Positions 55,103-62,064 of a stretch of 64,000 nucleotides of DNA are shown here, in pieces. Where the stretch lies: positions 124,001 to 188,000 of the forward strand of contig NZ_FNZR01000004.1 in NCBI RefSeq assembly GCF_900109365.1, read 5' to 3'. Origin of the DNA: Parapedobacter koreensis. Lineage in GTDB: Bacteria; Bacteroidota; Bacteroidia; Sphingobacteriales; Sphingobacteriaceae. How positions within the stretch are numbered: position 1 is the first letter of the stretch; every line of letters begins with the position of its first letter. Below the pieces are notes generated by a model. The model had not been told where the DNA came from and ran no database searches. It saw only the letters and a program-made list of their open reading frames with translations. The translations under genes and the position numbers were made by a program.

Positions 55103-55663
55103 ATGGCAACGATGACAATGCTACAGGCACTTTACCAACGTATTTTCCCGATAGTGGCCCGTGACGTGGCCAAAAGGGGAGGCACGTTTGAAGAAGCGAA
55201 AGATGTTTTCCATGACGCATTATTGGTTTACTATGAAAAAACACATGATAAGCGGCTGACTTTACGGCATGGCGAAGCGGCTTACATTTGTGGGATAGCA
55301 CGGCACCTGTGGACTAAGCGGTATCGGGAAAACCAACGGTATGCATCACTTGATCAATTGATAGGTAGCTTTGAAGGCGATGACGATTCCGGTATGGACT
55401 GGGTGGATGAGGCAACACAGGATGTACAAGGCAGCGTACCAACAAGTGATAAACGTGTTCTCCGGCTATTGCAAGTGGCAGGCCAAAAGTGCATGGAAGT
55501 ACTCGTTGCTTTTTATTATGAAAAACTCGACATGGAAGCGGTGGCCCGCCGTTTTGGCTTCTCGGGCACACGCTCGGCAACTGTACAGAAATTCAAGTGC
55601 CTGCAAAAGATAAAACAGGTGGTCAAAGTAAAATCGCTGCGCTATGAAGACTTCGTTGGATGA
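55103..55663 (+). CDS. Divergent sigma-70-like (ECF) factor
   Basis: 186 residues. A sigma region 2 is visible in IFPIVARDVAKRGGTFEEAKDVFHDALLVYYEKT, and a region-4-like helix-turn-helix in LVAFYYEKLDMEAVARRFGFSGTRSATVQKFKCLQKI. Between them lies an acidic linker rather than the usual short loop. This is one of the more unusual ECF factors in the window and could control the two genes that follow (a small protein and a ClpP). Confidence 0.75.
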   Translation: MATMTMLQALYQRIFPIVARDVAKRGGTFEEAKDVFHDALLVYYEKTHDKRLTLRHGEAAYICGIARHLWTKRYRENQRYASLDQLIGSFEGDDDSGMDWVDEATQDVQGSVPTSDKRVLRLLQVAGQKCMEVLVAFYYEKLDMEAVARRFGFSGTRSATVQKFKCLQKIKQVVKVKSLRYEDFVG

Positions 55664-55913
55664 CCTGCAATTGATGGAAAACTGCCTGCTTGGACGTGCT
55701 TCCGGCGAGCAGCGGACGCTTTTTGAAGCCAGGCTGCTGTTGGATCCGGTACTTCGGGAAGATGCGCACTGGCAGCAGCAGACTTACCGCATCATCCGCG
55801 ACTACGGAAGAAAGCAACTGCGGAATGAGTTGGAGCAGGTACACCAAGTACTGTTTACTGCTCCGAGGCATCGTGCATTCCGTGACAAGGTGCTGAGCTT
55901 CTTTGGTAAGTAA
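55644..55913 (+). CDS. Small protein overlapping the ECF factor, possible anti-sigma
   Basis: 89 residues, overlapping the sigma-like gene by 20 bp and therefore probably translated with it. Helical, charged (LMENCLLGRASGEQRTLFEARLLLDPVLREDAHWQQQTYRIIRD...). Small proteins in this position often bind the sigma factor, but no zinc motif is present. It precedes a clpP gene by 84 bp. Confidence 0.6.
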   Translation: MKTSLDDLQLMENCLLGRASGEQRTLFEARLLLDPVLREDAHWQQQTYRIIRDYGRKQLRNELEQVHQVLFTAPRHRAFRDKVLSFFGK

Positions 55914-55997
55914 TCACGGCGTTCAACAATCAATAATTGGCATACCCGCTGGCGGGTGTGCGGGGACTCCTATGTTTAATCCTTCATAAACAATACG

Positions 55998-56693
55998 ATG
56001 AATATCAACAGCAATGAATTTCGCCAATATGCCATAAAACATCACGGCATCAACGGCATGTATGTAGACCAGTATGTTTCGCGGGCATCGGCTTACGGTG
56101 CACCTATGGCGATGACGCCATACATCACCGAAGAGCGGCAGCTCAATGTCGCCCAGATGGACGTATTCTCACGTTTGATGGTAGATCGTATCATTTTCCT
56201 CGGCGAACCTGTGGACGATCGCGTGGCCAACATCATCCAGGCACAGCTGCTCTTCTTGCAGTCGGCCGATCCGAAGAAAGATATCCAACTGTACGTCAAT
56301 TCGCCCGGTGGATCGGTTTATGCCGGGCTGGGTATCTACGATACCATGCAGTACATCGGGCCGGACGTAGCGACCATCTGCACGGGCATTGCGCTGTCCA
56401 TGGCGGCAGTGCTGCTATGTGCTGGCGCTACGGGCAAGCGTGCCGCACTGCCCCATGCACGTGTGATGATCCACCAAACCTCGGGCGGCATGCAGGGCAC
56501 GGCAGCCGATATGGACATCAGTATCCGGCAGACCTTGAAGATACAGGAGGAGCTTTACCGTATCATCGCTACCCACAGCGGGCAGGCGTATGAAATGGTG
56601 GATAAATTGTCTGAACGCGACCACTGGATGACAGCCATTGAGGCGAAGGAATTCGGTATGGTGGATGAGGTGTTGGGGCGCGACGATCGGTAG
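55998..56693 (+). CDS. ClpP family serine protease
   Basis: 231 residues. Catalytic Ser in GIALSMAAVLLCAGATGKRAALP (LSMA replaces the usual ASMG), His in HARVMIHQTSGGMQG, and Asp in SERDHWMTAIEAKEFGMVDEV, so all three triad residues appear conserved. The N terminus MNINSNEFRQYAIKHHGING is close to Bacteroidota ClpP. No Clp ATPase gene is adjacent. It could be an accessory second ClpP, given its placement after an unusual ECF factor. Confidence 0.92.
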   Translation: MNINSNEFRQYAIKHHGINGMYVDQYVSRASAYGAPMAMTPYITEERQLNVAQMDVFSRLMVDRIIFLGEPVDDRVANIIQAQLLFLQSADPKKDIQLYVNSPGGSVYAGLGIYDTMQYIGPDVATICTGIALSMAAVLLCAGATGKRAALPHARVMIHQTSGGMQGTAADMDISIRQTLKIQEELYRIIATHSGQAYEMVDKLSERDHWMTAIEAKEFGMVDEVLGRDDR

Positions 56694-57032
56694 AAACTGC
56701 TCCCTTTTCGCTCGTTTTTCTTCTCTCTTTTCCCTGCCGTTGTTCTGCCGTAATGCGGGGTGGATACGGGGTGGATGCGGGGCAGATCCGGGAATTTCAC
56801 GGATACACCTCGGATGGTCCCCGTATCCACTCCGCGAGATGGTAGGAGAAAGGCAGGAGTTAGTAGGGCAAGCATGCCTTATTCCAGCGCTTTAATTCCG
56901 TAGGGAGCAAGCCAGCGCCATTAAGTTATTTGCGCTCATCATACGGTTGTTTATTGGGTTACTTTAAATAAATTTGTATTTTGCTACAAAGATTAAGATA
57001 GGTGAGGCTATGGACGAGTCAGGGATAGTTCA
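56694..57032. other. 339-bp intergenic region with short GC-rich repeats
   Basis: No gene. Around 56750-56835 several close copies of TGGATnCGGGG occur (TGGATACGGGG, TGGATGCGGGG, GCAGATCCGGG and the reverse-type CCCCGTATCCA), forming a possible long hairpin. The right part holds a promoter for the next gene. Confidence 0.5.
56947..56976 (+). promoter_or_regulatory. Promoter of the membrane-anchored HTH-like protein gene
   Basis: TTG at 56947-56949 and TAAATTTG at 56969-56976 with 19 bases between, the canonical Bacteroidota spacing. Expected start near 56983, about 50 bases before the ATG at 57033. Confidence 0.6.
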
Positions 57033-58361
57033 ATGCTGTTCAATTCCGTTCAAGGGCCTTCACGATTAAACGACGCGGTGGAAAAACAGCATGCATATTT
57101 GACGGCGTGCCTACAGGCTATTGAGGAAAAACTAGGCTGGGGCGATAGTGCGCAATGGACGAGCGCCGACTTCCAACGACTGAGTGATCGCATTTACGAA
57201 TCCACGAAAGTGGTCTTAAGCGCCAGTACATTGAAGCGGGTTTGGGGCCGTGTAAAACACGAGGGTAAGCCTGCAACCTCTACCTTGGATACCCTGGTGG
57301 CTTTCGTGGGCTATGAAAATTGGCGTTCGTTTGTGATGGCTCAGCAGCAGATTCCCCAGTCCGCGGTAGTGGCTCCGAGTATGGACATCAAGAAGAAGCG
57401 GCTGGTGCTTTGGGCATTGGTCGTCATGGCGTTGATTGCTATCGGTTTTGTAACATTTTACCGGGCTGGCAAGGAAGACATGCCCGCCGGTACAGTGGCT
57501 GAAACAATTGCCGTTTCATCCGACGATTATGCGTTCAGCAGCGAGCCAATGACCCGTGATATCCCCAACTCAGTCGTTTTTACATACGACGCTTCCCAAG
57601 CGCCGATTGATTCGGTATTTATCCAGCAGAGCTGGGATCTGGTGCGGCAGGAGCAGGTGTCTAAGGATGGCCACAAACATACCTCAGTATACTATGAGCC
57701 TGGATTTTATTTGGCAAAGCTATTGGTAGGGCAGCAGGTAGTGAAAGAGCATCCGCTGCTTATCCCTTCCAATGGATGGCTCGGCACGATTGATCGAATG
57801 CCGAGGCCTATCTATCTGAAAGACGAGGAGTTTTTACACTCCGATCGATTGGGCGTCGCTGCGGAAGCTATCGAAGCCAGTCAAATCGACCTAAAGCCGG
57901 ACCCCCCTGTGGTGAAATATTTCAACGTTGGGAATTTCGAACCCCTGTCTGTCGCTGATTTTTCGTTTAGCGCCGAGGTGCGCAACGATTATGCAGCAGG
58001 CAATAACGCCTGCCAGTTTTCACAGGTCATGCTCATCACCGAAGGTATGCCCATCTCGCTGACACTTTCTACCAAGGGATGCGTCTCTGAATTGGGCTTG
58101 ATGGGTGGTGGCCAGTCCATATCGGGGAAAAATGCAGACCTTTCCGCTTTCGGTGTGGATTTTTCAGATTGGGTGACAGTGGGATGCCGCAGCGTTGATG
58201 GCAAGCTTGTTTATGAAGTGAATGGTGCGGAAGCCTACACACTACCGCTCGGCACAAATCCCCCACGTATCGTGGGCATGGTGTTCCTATTTGTGGGAAC
58301 CGGTTCGGTAAAGGCCGTTCGGCTGCATGTCGACGGGGAATCCGTGTTTGAGGCTTTTTAA
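57033..58361 (+). CDS. Single-pass membrane protein with N-terminal HTH-like and C-terminal beta-rich domain
   Basis: 442 residues. The cytoplasmic part (1-118) contains TKVVLSASTLKRVWGRVKHEG, a helix-turn-helix-like segment common to a Bacteroidota protein group. A membrane helix spans about 123-143, and the periplasmic part (150-442) looks like a concanavalin/LamG-type beta sandwich (NGWLGTIDRMPRPIYL, DGKLVYEVNGAEAY, GSVKAVRLHVDG). Transmembrane signalling is plausible but unproven. It converges with the XRE gene, four bases away, and may be independent of the RNA-guided system to its right. Confidence 0.7.
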   Translation: MLFNSVQGPSRLNDAVEKQHAYLTACLQAIEEKLGWGDSAQWTSADFQRLSDRIYESTKVVLSASTLKRVWGRVKHEGKPATSTLDTLVAFVGYENWRSFVMAQQQIPQSAVVAPSMDIKKKRLVLWALVVMALIAIGFVTFYRAGKEDMPAGTVAETIAVSSDDYAFSSEPMTRDIPNSVVFTYDASQAPIDSVFIQQSWDLVRQEQVSKDGHKHTSVYYEPGFYLAKLLVGQQVVKEHPLLIPSNGWLGTIDRMPRPIYLKDEEFLHSDRLGVAAEAIEASQIDLKPDPPVVKYFNVGNFEPLSVADFSFSAEVRNDYAAGNNACQFSQVMLITEGMPISLTLSTKGCVSELGLMGGGQSISGKNADLSAFGVDFSDWVTVGCRSVDGKLVYEVNGAEAYTLPLGTNPPRIVGMVFLFVGTGSVKAVRLHVDGESVFEAF

Positions 58362-58365
58362 AGCA

Positions 58366-58740
58366 TTATCGCTTAGTTTTAGAATCTGCCTCGATTTTTT
58401 CTTCTAACGTCTTAATGTATTTTTCCTGGATTTTCACCAACTTCTGGAGGGATTCCAAAGTAAGGTCTTCGCTTTGGTCTACACGCTGGTAAACTTCACT
58501 CGAATCGGTTGCCACAGCGTAAGAAGAAGGCGGTGTTATTTCAAGGTCTTTTTCGACCAAATCGCTAAGATCGATGTGAAATAAATTCACAATCCGTACC
58601 AATACATCCAGCTTTGGAATTGATCCCCGTTCGTAGGAAGCTACATTGTCACGGGACACATTAAGTAGCTTAGCTAAATCATGTTGGCCTAATTTGCGCT
58701 CCTCCCGAAGGAATTTTATATTTTTTGAAAAATACATCAT
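58366..58740 (-). CDS. XRE family transcriptional regulator with C-terminal coiled coil
   Basis: 124 residues. N-terminal HTH_3 domain (NIKFLREERKLGQHDLAKLLNVSRDNVASYERG...), residues about 5-60, followed by an acidic linker and a coiled-coil tail (LESLQKLVKIQEKYIKTLEEKI). It starts within an inverted repeat (TTGTGA/TCACAA) between it and the divergent operon, a natural site for self-control and for control of the HTH/sigma/dCas12f genes. Confidence 0.9.
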   Translation of the reverse strand: MMYFSKNIKFLREERKLGQHDLAKLLNVSRDNVASYERGSIPKLDVLVRIVNLFHIDLSDLVEKDLEITPPSSYAVATDSSEVYQRVDQSEDLTLESLQKLVKIQEKYIKTLEEKIEADSKTKR

Positions 58741-58758
58741 TGTGAAAATAAATCACAA
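58740..58758. promoter_or_regulatory. Inverted-repeat operator between the divergent XRE and sigma/dCas12f genes
   Basis: TTGTGA (58740-58745) and TCACAA (58753-58758) face each other across seven A/T bases, overlapping the XRE start codon. A further half-like site TTCACAAAA lies at 58803-58811, close to the ATG of the small HTH gene. Likely bound by the XRE protein. Confidence 0.55.
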
Positions 58759-58821
58759 AACATTTGTAAATATGAAAAATATTAACAAACTTTGCTCGTA
58801 TATTCACAAAAGTAATAAAAA

Positions 58822-59010
58822 ATGAAGAAAGCAAGGTATCCTGAAAATTTACCAATGAAGCTTGAAATCGTGAAATCCCGACGCACCATCAAGGAGATTG
58901 CCGAGAAAATCGGTGTGAGCCGGGAAGTGCTGACCAATACCGTGAACGGGCATTATAAAGGTATCGAAATCATCAAAAAACTGAAAACCGAACTGAATAT
59001 TATCGACTGA
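58822..59010 (+). CDS. Small helix-turn-helix protein, first gene of the sigma/dCas12f operon
   Basis: 62 residues. Helices in PMKLEIVKSRRTIKEIAEKIGVSREVLTNTVNGHYKGIEI form an XRE/Cro-like DNA-binding motif (RRTIKEIAEKIGVSREVLTN). No room for another domain. It is the first rightward gene of the operon, 21 bp before the sigma-like gene, so it is likely a local regulator of the operon or a DNA-binding partner of the system. Confidence 0.75.
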   Translation: MKKARYPENLPMKLEIVKSRRTIKEIAEKIGVSREVLTNTVNGHYKGIEIIKKLKTELNIID

Positions 59011-59031
59011 CAACTACCTACAACTGCGCAT

Positions 59032-59850
59032 ATGTCTACAGCTCCCTATCGAACAAAGAAAAACATCGAAAAGGCCTTTCTGCGCTTCAAAGCGGACGAA
59101 GAATCCGGACTGAATTATTTCTACCACGCTTATTATGATTATTACGCATGGCGGGCCTACCGCTTCGTGAAGGACGATGTGGTGGGTCATGCTATTGCCC
59201 AGGAGGCTTTCCTTCGGCTGTGGCTTATGCGGGGCGTCATCCGCGATGTGGCGCACCTGCACGAATTCCTTGGCTTGCAGCTCCGGGATGCAGGGATGGC
59301 TTACTTCCGAAAGACCGTCAACCATTTCCACCGGAGCATGCTACGGTTGGATGGCATCGAGGATTTCCAGGAGTTTATGCTGGGCTATGATGTGGAGGAA
59401 GAGCAGGAGGAAGACACGGTCTACCTCGAACAACTGGAAGCGGAAAAGCAACGGCAGTTGGAACAGATCAACCATTTATTGCCCAACCTGACCGACCAGC
59501 AACAGTTGTTTATCCGGCTGTGCCTTCGGTATGGGTTTAATTACGAACGCATTGCTCATCACCTCGGCGGCATATCCGACTATGAAGTGGCTCAACGTGT
59601 GGAGCAATGCATCACCAATTTGAAAGCTGCACTCTCAGATACGGCCAAGCTGGACAGTGCCACGCGTACGAAGCCGCTCATTGCCGAAGGCATGCTCACC
59701 GAGGAGCAGGCACAGGTGCTGGCGATGCGGTACGACCTGCAATATTCCTTCGAAGAAATTGCGGAAGCACTGCAACTGGACGATGCCAAGGTGAAATCAT
59801 TGTTTGTACAAGCGCATACCGTTATTAAAAAAGGGAAGCAATCGGCCTGA
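59032..59850 (+). CDS. Sigma-70-like factor with two region-4-type domains, partner of dCas12f
   Basis: 272 residues, longer than typical ECF factors (170-190). Sigma region 2 spans about 25-100 (LNYFYHAYYDYYAWRAYRF, then AIAQEAFLRLWLM). A first region 4 lies at about 148-200 (LPNLTDQQQLFIRLCLRYGF, then NYERIAHHLGG). A second region-4-like HTH follows at about 220-268 (LTEEQAQVLAMRYDLQYSFE, then EIAEALQLDDAKVKSLF). The link between regions 2 and 4 is a long acidic stretch (DVEEEQEEDTVYLEQLEAEK). It ends two bases before the Cas12f-like gene. I infer it recruits RNA polymerase where the RNA-guided partner binds; the extra C-terminal domain could contact that partner. Confidence 0.85.
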   Translation: MSTAPYRTKKNIEKAFLRFKADEESGLNYFYHAYYDYYAWRAYRFVKDDVVGHAIAQEAFLRLWLMRGVIRDVAHLHEFLGLQLRDAGMAYFRKTVNHFHRSMLRLDGIEDFQEFMLGYDVEEEQEEDTVYLEQLEAEKQRQLEQINHLLPNLTDQQQLFIRLCLRYGFNYERIAHHLGGISDYEVAQRVEQCITNLKAALSDTAKLDSATRTKPLIAEGMLTEEQAQVLAMRYDLQYSFEEIAEALQLDDAKVKSLFVQAHTVIKKGKQSA

Positions 59851-59852
59851 CC

Positions 59853-60947
59853 ATGGAAAAGAAGACCATCATCCTGACACGGAAAATACAGGTATACGTA
59901 GACTGCGAAGATAAGGAGAAGAAGGACGGGTACTACAAGCAACTGTATGAATGGCAGTTTTTAGCCTTTCAGGCGGCGAATCTGATTTTCACCCACCTGT
60001 ACGTGCAGGATCGGGTGAAAGACCTGATTTACTTCACCGATGAGGTGAAGGTAAAACTGGCCGACCGTGCCAAGGATGACGAGGGCATTTTGAACACCTC
60101 GCGGATGAACACCACTTACCGCGTACTGTCCAGCAAGCTGCTGGGCAAGATGCCCTCGGACATCTTTTCCAACCTGAACAATGCGCTGACGAGCGTCTAC
60201 AATACCGAGCGCAGCGCGTACTGGAAAGGGGAGAAGTCGCTGCGGAATTATAAGCGCAGTATCCCGTTGCCCTTTTCCGGCAAGTCGTTGAAGTTCGTGG
60301 CGGATGAAAAGCACCGGGAGTTCCGGTTTACGTTGTTCAAAATCCCGTTTAAAACCTATCTGGGCAAGGACAAGACAGACAAGCGCGTGCTGCTTCAACG
60401 CAACGTGGCCGGTACGCTGAAACTCTGTGCCAGTTCGCTGAAAATCGATAGGGGCAAGCTGTACCTGCTGGCGGCCTTTGAGATGGAGCGGGACGAGCAC
60501 CTGTTGAAAGACACCGTAATCGCCGAGGCTTCGCTCTCCATCGAACATCCCATCGTGATGAAGGTAGGGAAGGAGCAGTTCCAGATCGGTAACAAAGAGG
60601 AATTCCTGCACCGTCGACTGGCCATACAGGCCGCACGGCACCGCTTGCAGCGGGGTTCTACGTACAACCGCCCCGGCAAGGGCCGCCAGCGTAAGCTGAA
60701 AAGTTTGGGGGATTGGGACGCGAAGGAAAAGCGGTATGTGGATAATCGGCTGCATTTGTACAGCAGGCGGCTGATTGACCTGTGCGTGAAATCCGAGGCG
60801 GGCACACTGCTCTTGGTAAACCAGCAGCAGAAGGAAGAGGTGGCCAAGGAAGAGGAGTTTTTGCTCCGCAATTGGAGCTATTACGGATTGAAGGAGAAGA
60901 TTGCCTACAAGGCGAAGAAGGCAGGGATTAATGTGATTGAGGAGTAG
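59853..60947 (+). CDS. Nuclease-dead, truncated Cas12f/TnpB-like RNA-guided protein (dCas12f)
   Basis: 364 residues. The N-terminal half resembles the recognition/wedge domain of compact Cas12f proteins. The RuvC region begins near 222: the strand that normally holds the first catalytic Asp (DLGI) reads SLSIEHPIV (Ser at 227 in place of Asp). LHRRLAIQAARHRLQR follows as in Cas12/TnpB. The second catalytic Glu is lost (LLLVNQQQ, Asn323), and the protein ends at AYKAKKAGINVIEE, without the zinc-ribbon and RuvC-III Asp. The fold signature NWSYYGLKEKIAYKAKKAG is otherwise excellent. It should bind guide RNA and DNA without cutting. Two bases separate it from the sigma-like gene upstream, and the array lies downstream. 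Confidence 0.9.
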   Translation: MEKKTIILTRKIQVYVDCEDKEKKDGYYKQLYEWQFLAFQAANLIFTHLYVQDRVKDLIYFTDEVKVKLADRAKDDEGILNTSRMNTTYRVLSSKLLGKMPSDIFSNLNNALTSVYNTERSAYWKGEKSLRNYKRSIPLPFSGKSLKFVADEKHREFRFTLFKIPFKTYLGKDKTDKRVLLQRNVAGTLKLCASSLKIDRGKLYLLAAFEMERDEHLLKDTVIAEASLSIEHPIVMKVGKEQFQIGNKEEFLHRRLAIQAARHRLQRGSTYNRPGKGRQRKLKSLGDWDAKEKRYVDNRLHLYSRRLIDLCVKSEAGTLLLVNQQQKEEVAKEEEFLLRNWSYYGLKEKIAYKAKKAGINVIEE

Positions 60948-61029
60948 CTAATTATAGGTATTAGCTATTAGCTAATAGGTTGTCGCAGCGAGCTAAAACC
61001 TAACTGCTAAAAGCTAAGGACTAAGAACT

Positions 61030-61040
61030 GTTCTTTGAAA
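61030..61040 (+). promoter_or_regulatory. boxA-like antitermination motif
   Basis: GTTCTTTGAAA matches the boxA consensus GYTCTTTRANA (as I recall it) at every position. BoxA elements protect rRNA and some CRISPR array transcripts from Rho-dependent termination through NusB/NusE. Its place just before the structured RNA and array fits a long non-coding transcript. Confidence 0.55.
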
Positions 61041-61238
61041 TCTTAGTAAAGTAAGTGGCTGAGCTATAATGGTGGCTGGCAAGGCGCGCGAAATGAGCAA
61101 AAGCGCAGTTTACTAAAGGTAAATGAGCATTTTGCGAATAAGCGCAACGCAGCCAGGTGCCATTAGAGACAGACACATAGAGGCTGCTTGTACAGCCGCA
61201 GGGTGAGGTCAGGATGACACTCACTGAATACTTTTTTC
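61041..61238 (+). ncRNA. Candidate tracrRNA-like structured RNA with anti-repeat
   Basis: The segment between the dCas12f gene and array folds on paper into a long nested stem: GGCTG (61074-61078) with CAGCC (61150-61154), GCGC (61084-61087) with GCGC (61142-61145), GCAAAA (61097-61102) with TTTTGC (61130-61135), and TTTAC with GTAAA (61109-61113, 61119-61123). A second hairpin, GGCTG/CAGCC, lies at 61182-61197. Then GGTCAGGATGACAC (61207-61220) is an anti-repeat: its GGTCAG and ACAC can pair with CTGACC and GTGT of the array repeats across a small internal loop. A T-run (61232-61237) marks a possible 3' end or a second short contact with GAAAGG of the repeat. Ends are approximate. Confidence 0.65.
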
Positions 61239-61336
61239 TGTTGCGGATTCGCGAATTCGCTTATTTGCTTGTGACGGTGGAACCAATTCAAGGTATAGCA
61301 ACTAACCAAAAAGATTATGAAAGCGAACTCATCTGT

Positions 61337-61943
61337 TGTTTTACAGACTCCAATTTGAAAGTATTTACAACTAGTCCGAGCGCAACATCGTCACGAGCGG
61401 AGGGAGGCTACAGATTCCAATTTGAAAGGTATATACAACACCTTTGTAGGCAGGGCTGGCACTCGCTTAGGTGTCACTGACCCCAATCTGAGAGGGATAT
61501 ATAACTCTAAATGATGAGAACGAAGAAGCTAACAAGTTGTTTCAGCCTCCGCTTTGAAGGTGTATACAAAAAATGATCTGCAAGCTTGTTAATATGTTTA
61601 GGTGTTACAGCCCCAGATTTGAAAGGTATATACAACCGTACTCTACGTAGTAGTCGATATTTGTGTTGTTACTGACCTCAATTTGAAAAATATATACAAC
61701 GTAGGTTGGTTCATAAATAAATGGTACAGACCCCAATTTGAGAGTATATACAACCGATTTTTCATTTGGCAAACGGGGCGGTTCGGTGTTACTGACCCCA
61801 ATTTGAAAGGTATATACAACTCAATCTCGTCTTTTCCCACTCGATTGAATGGTGTTACTGACCCCAATTTGAAAGGTATATACAACTGATAATGAAGCTG
61901 CGTGTCAATCTTCGAGGGTGTTACAGACCCCAATTTGAAAGGT
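61337..61943 (+). CRISPR. CRISPR array block 1, ten repeats
   Basis: Repeats of 36 bp begin GGTGTTACTGACCCC, continue with AATTT, and end GAAAGGTATATACAAC, with spacers of about 30 bp (period 66). Starts: 61337, 61404, 61470, 61536, 61601, 61665, 61722 (shortened), 61785, 61851, 61917. The repeats at 61785 and 61851 are the reference; those nearer dCas12f drift (for example 61536), and a very degenerate unit may lie at 61271-61302. One spacer is only 21 bp (61701-61721). The last repeat is cut after GAAAGGT, exactly where the first TA module begins. The 3' end of the repeat resembles type V-F repeats, so plus-strand transcription is likely. Confidence 0.9.
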
Positions 61944-61965
61944 GTTATTTTGCCTTGACAGTAGT
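61941..61965 (+). repeat. Left boundary motif of TA cassette 1
   Basis: A segment containing GGTG, TTATTTTG and then TTGACAGTAGT. A similar one (GGT, TTATTTTG, TCGACTGTTGT) lies at 62982-63007 before the second cassette. Read together they suggest both modules share a left end. Confidence 0.4.
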
Positions 61966-62039
61966 AAATAGCTTATTGCCGAAAGCCGGCAGCTGTAATG
62001 ACCTATTTAATGAGAAACAAATATTTCCCAGTAATTTTG

Positions 62040-62047
62040 TATCTTTG
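62040..62047 (+). promoter_or_regulatory. -7 promoter element of TA module 1
   Basis: TATCTTTG, a full match to TAnnTTTG, 17 bases before the antitoxin ATG (62065). The same eight bases precede the third cassette gene at 63917. Confidence 0.6.
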
Positions 62048-62064
62048 TCTTAAAGGGTTAAGTC

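Noticed and set aside
59853-60947. Active TnpB transposon nuclease of an IS200/IS605 element
   Set aside because: No TnpA transposase or element ends are seen, the RuvC residues are replaced, and the third RuvC motif and zinc ribbon are absent. The linked sigma gene and array argue for domesticated dCas12f.
61214-61480. An 88-codon open frame across the first CRISPR repeats
   Set aside because: It runs through repeats and spacers, its sequence is not protein-like, and it overlaps the anti-repeat; a chance frame.
61643-61933. Minus-strand open frame encoding repeated LYIPFKLGSVTP units
   Set aside because: This repeat peptide is simply the translated reverse complement of the CRISPR repeats; the 66-bp period (a multiple of three) keeps the frame open.
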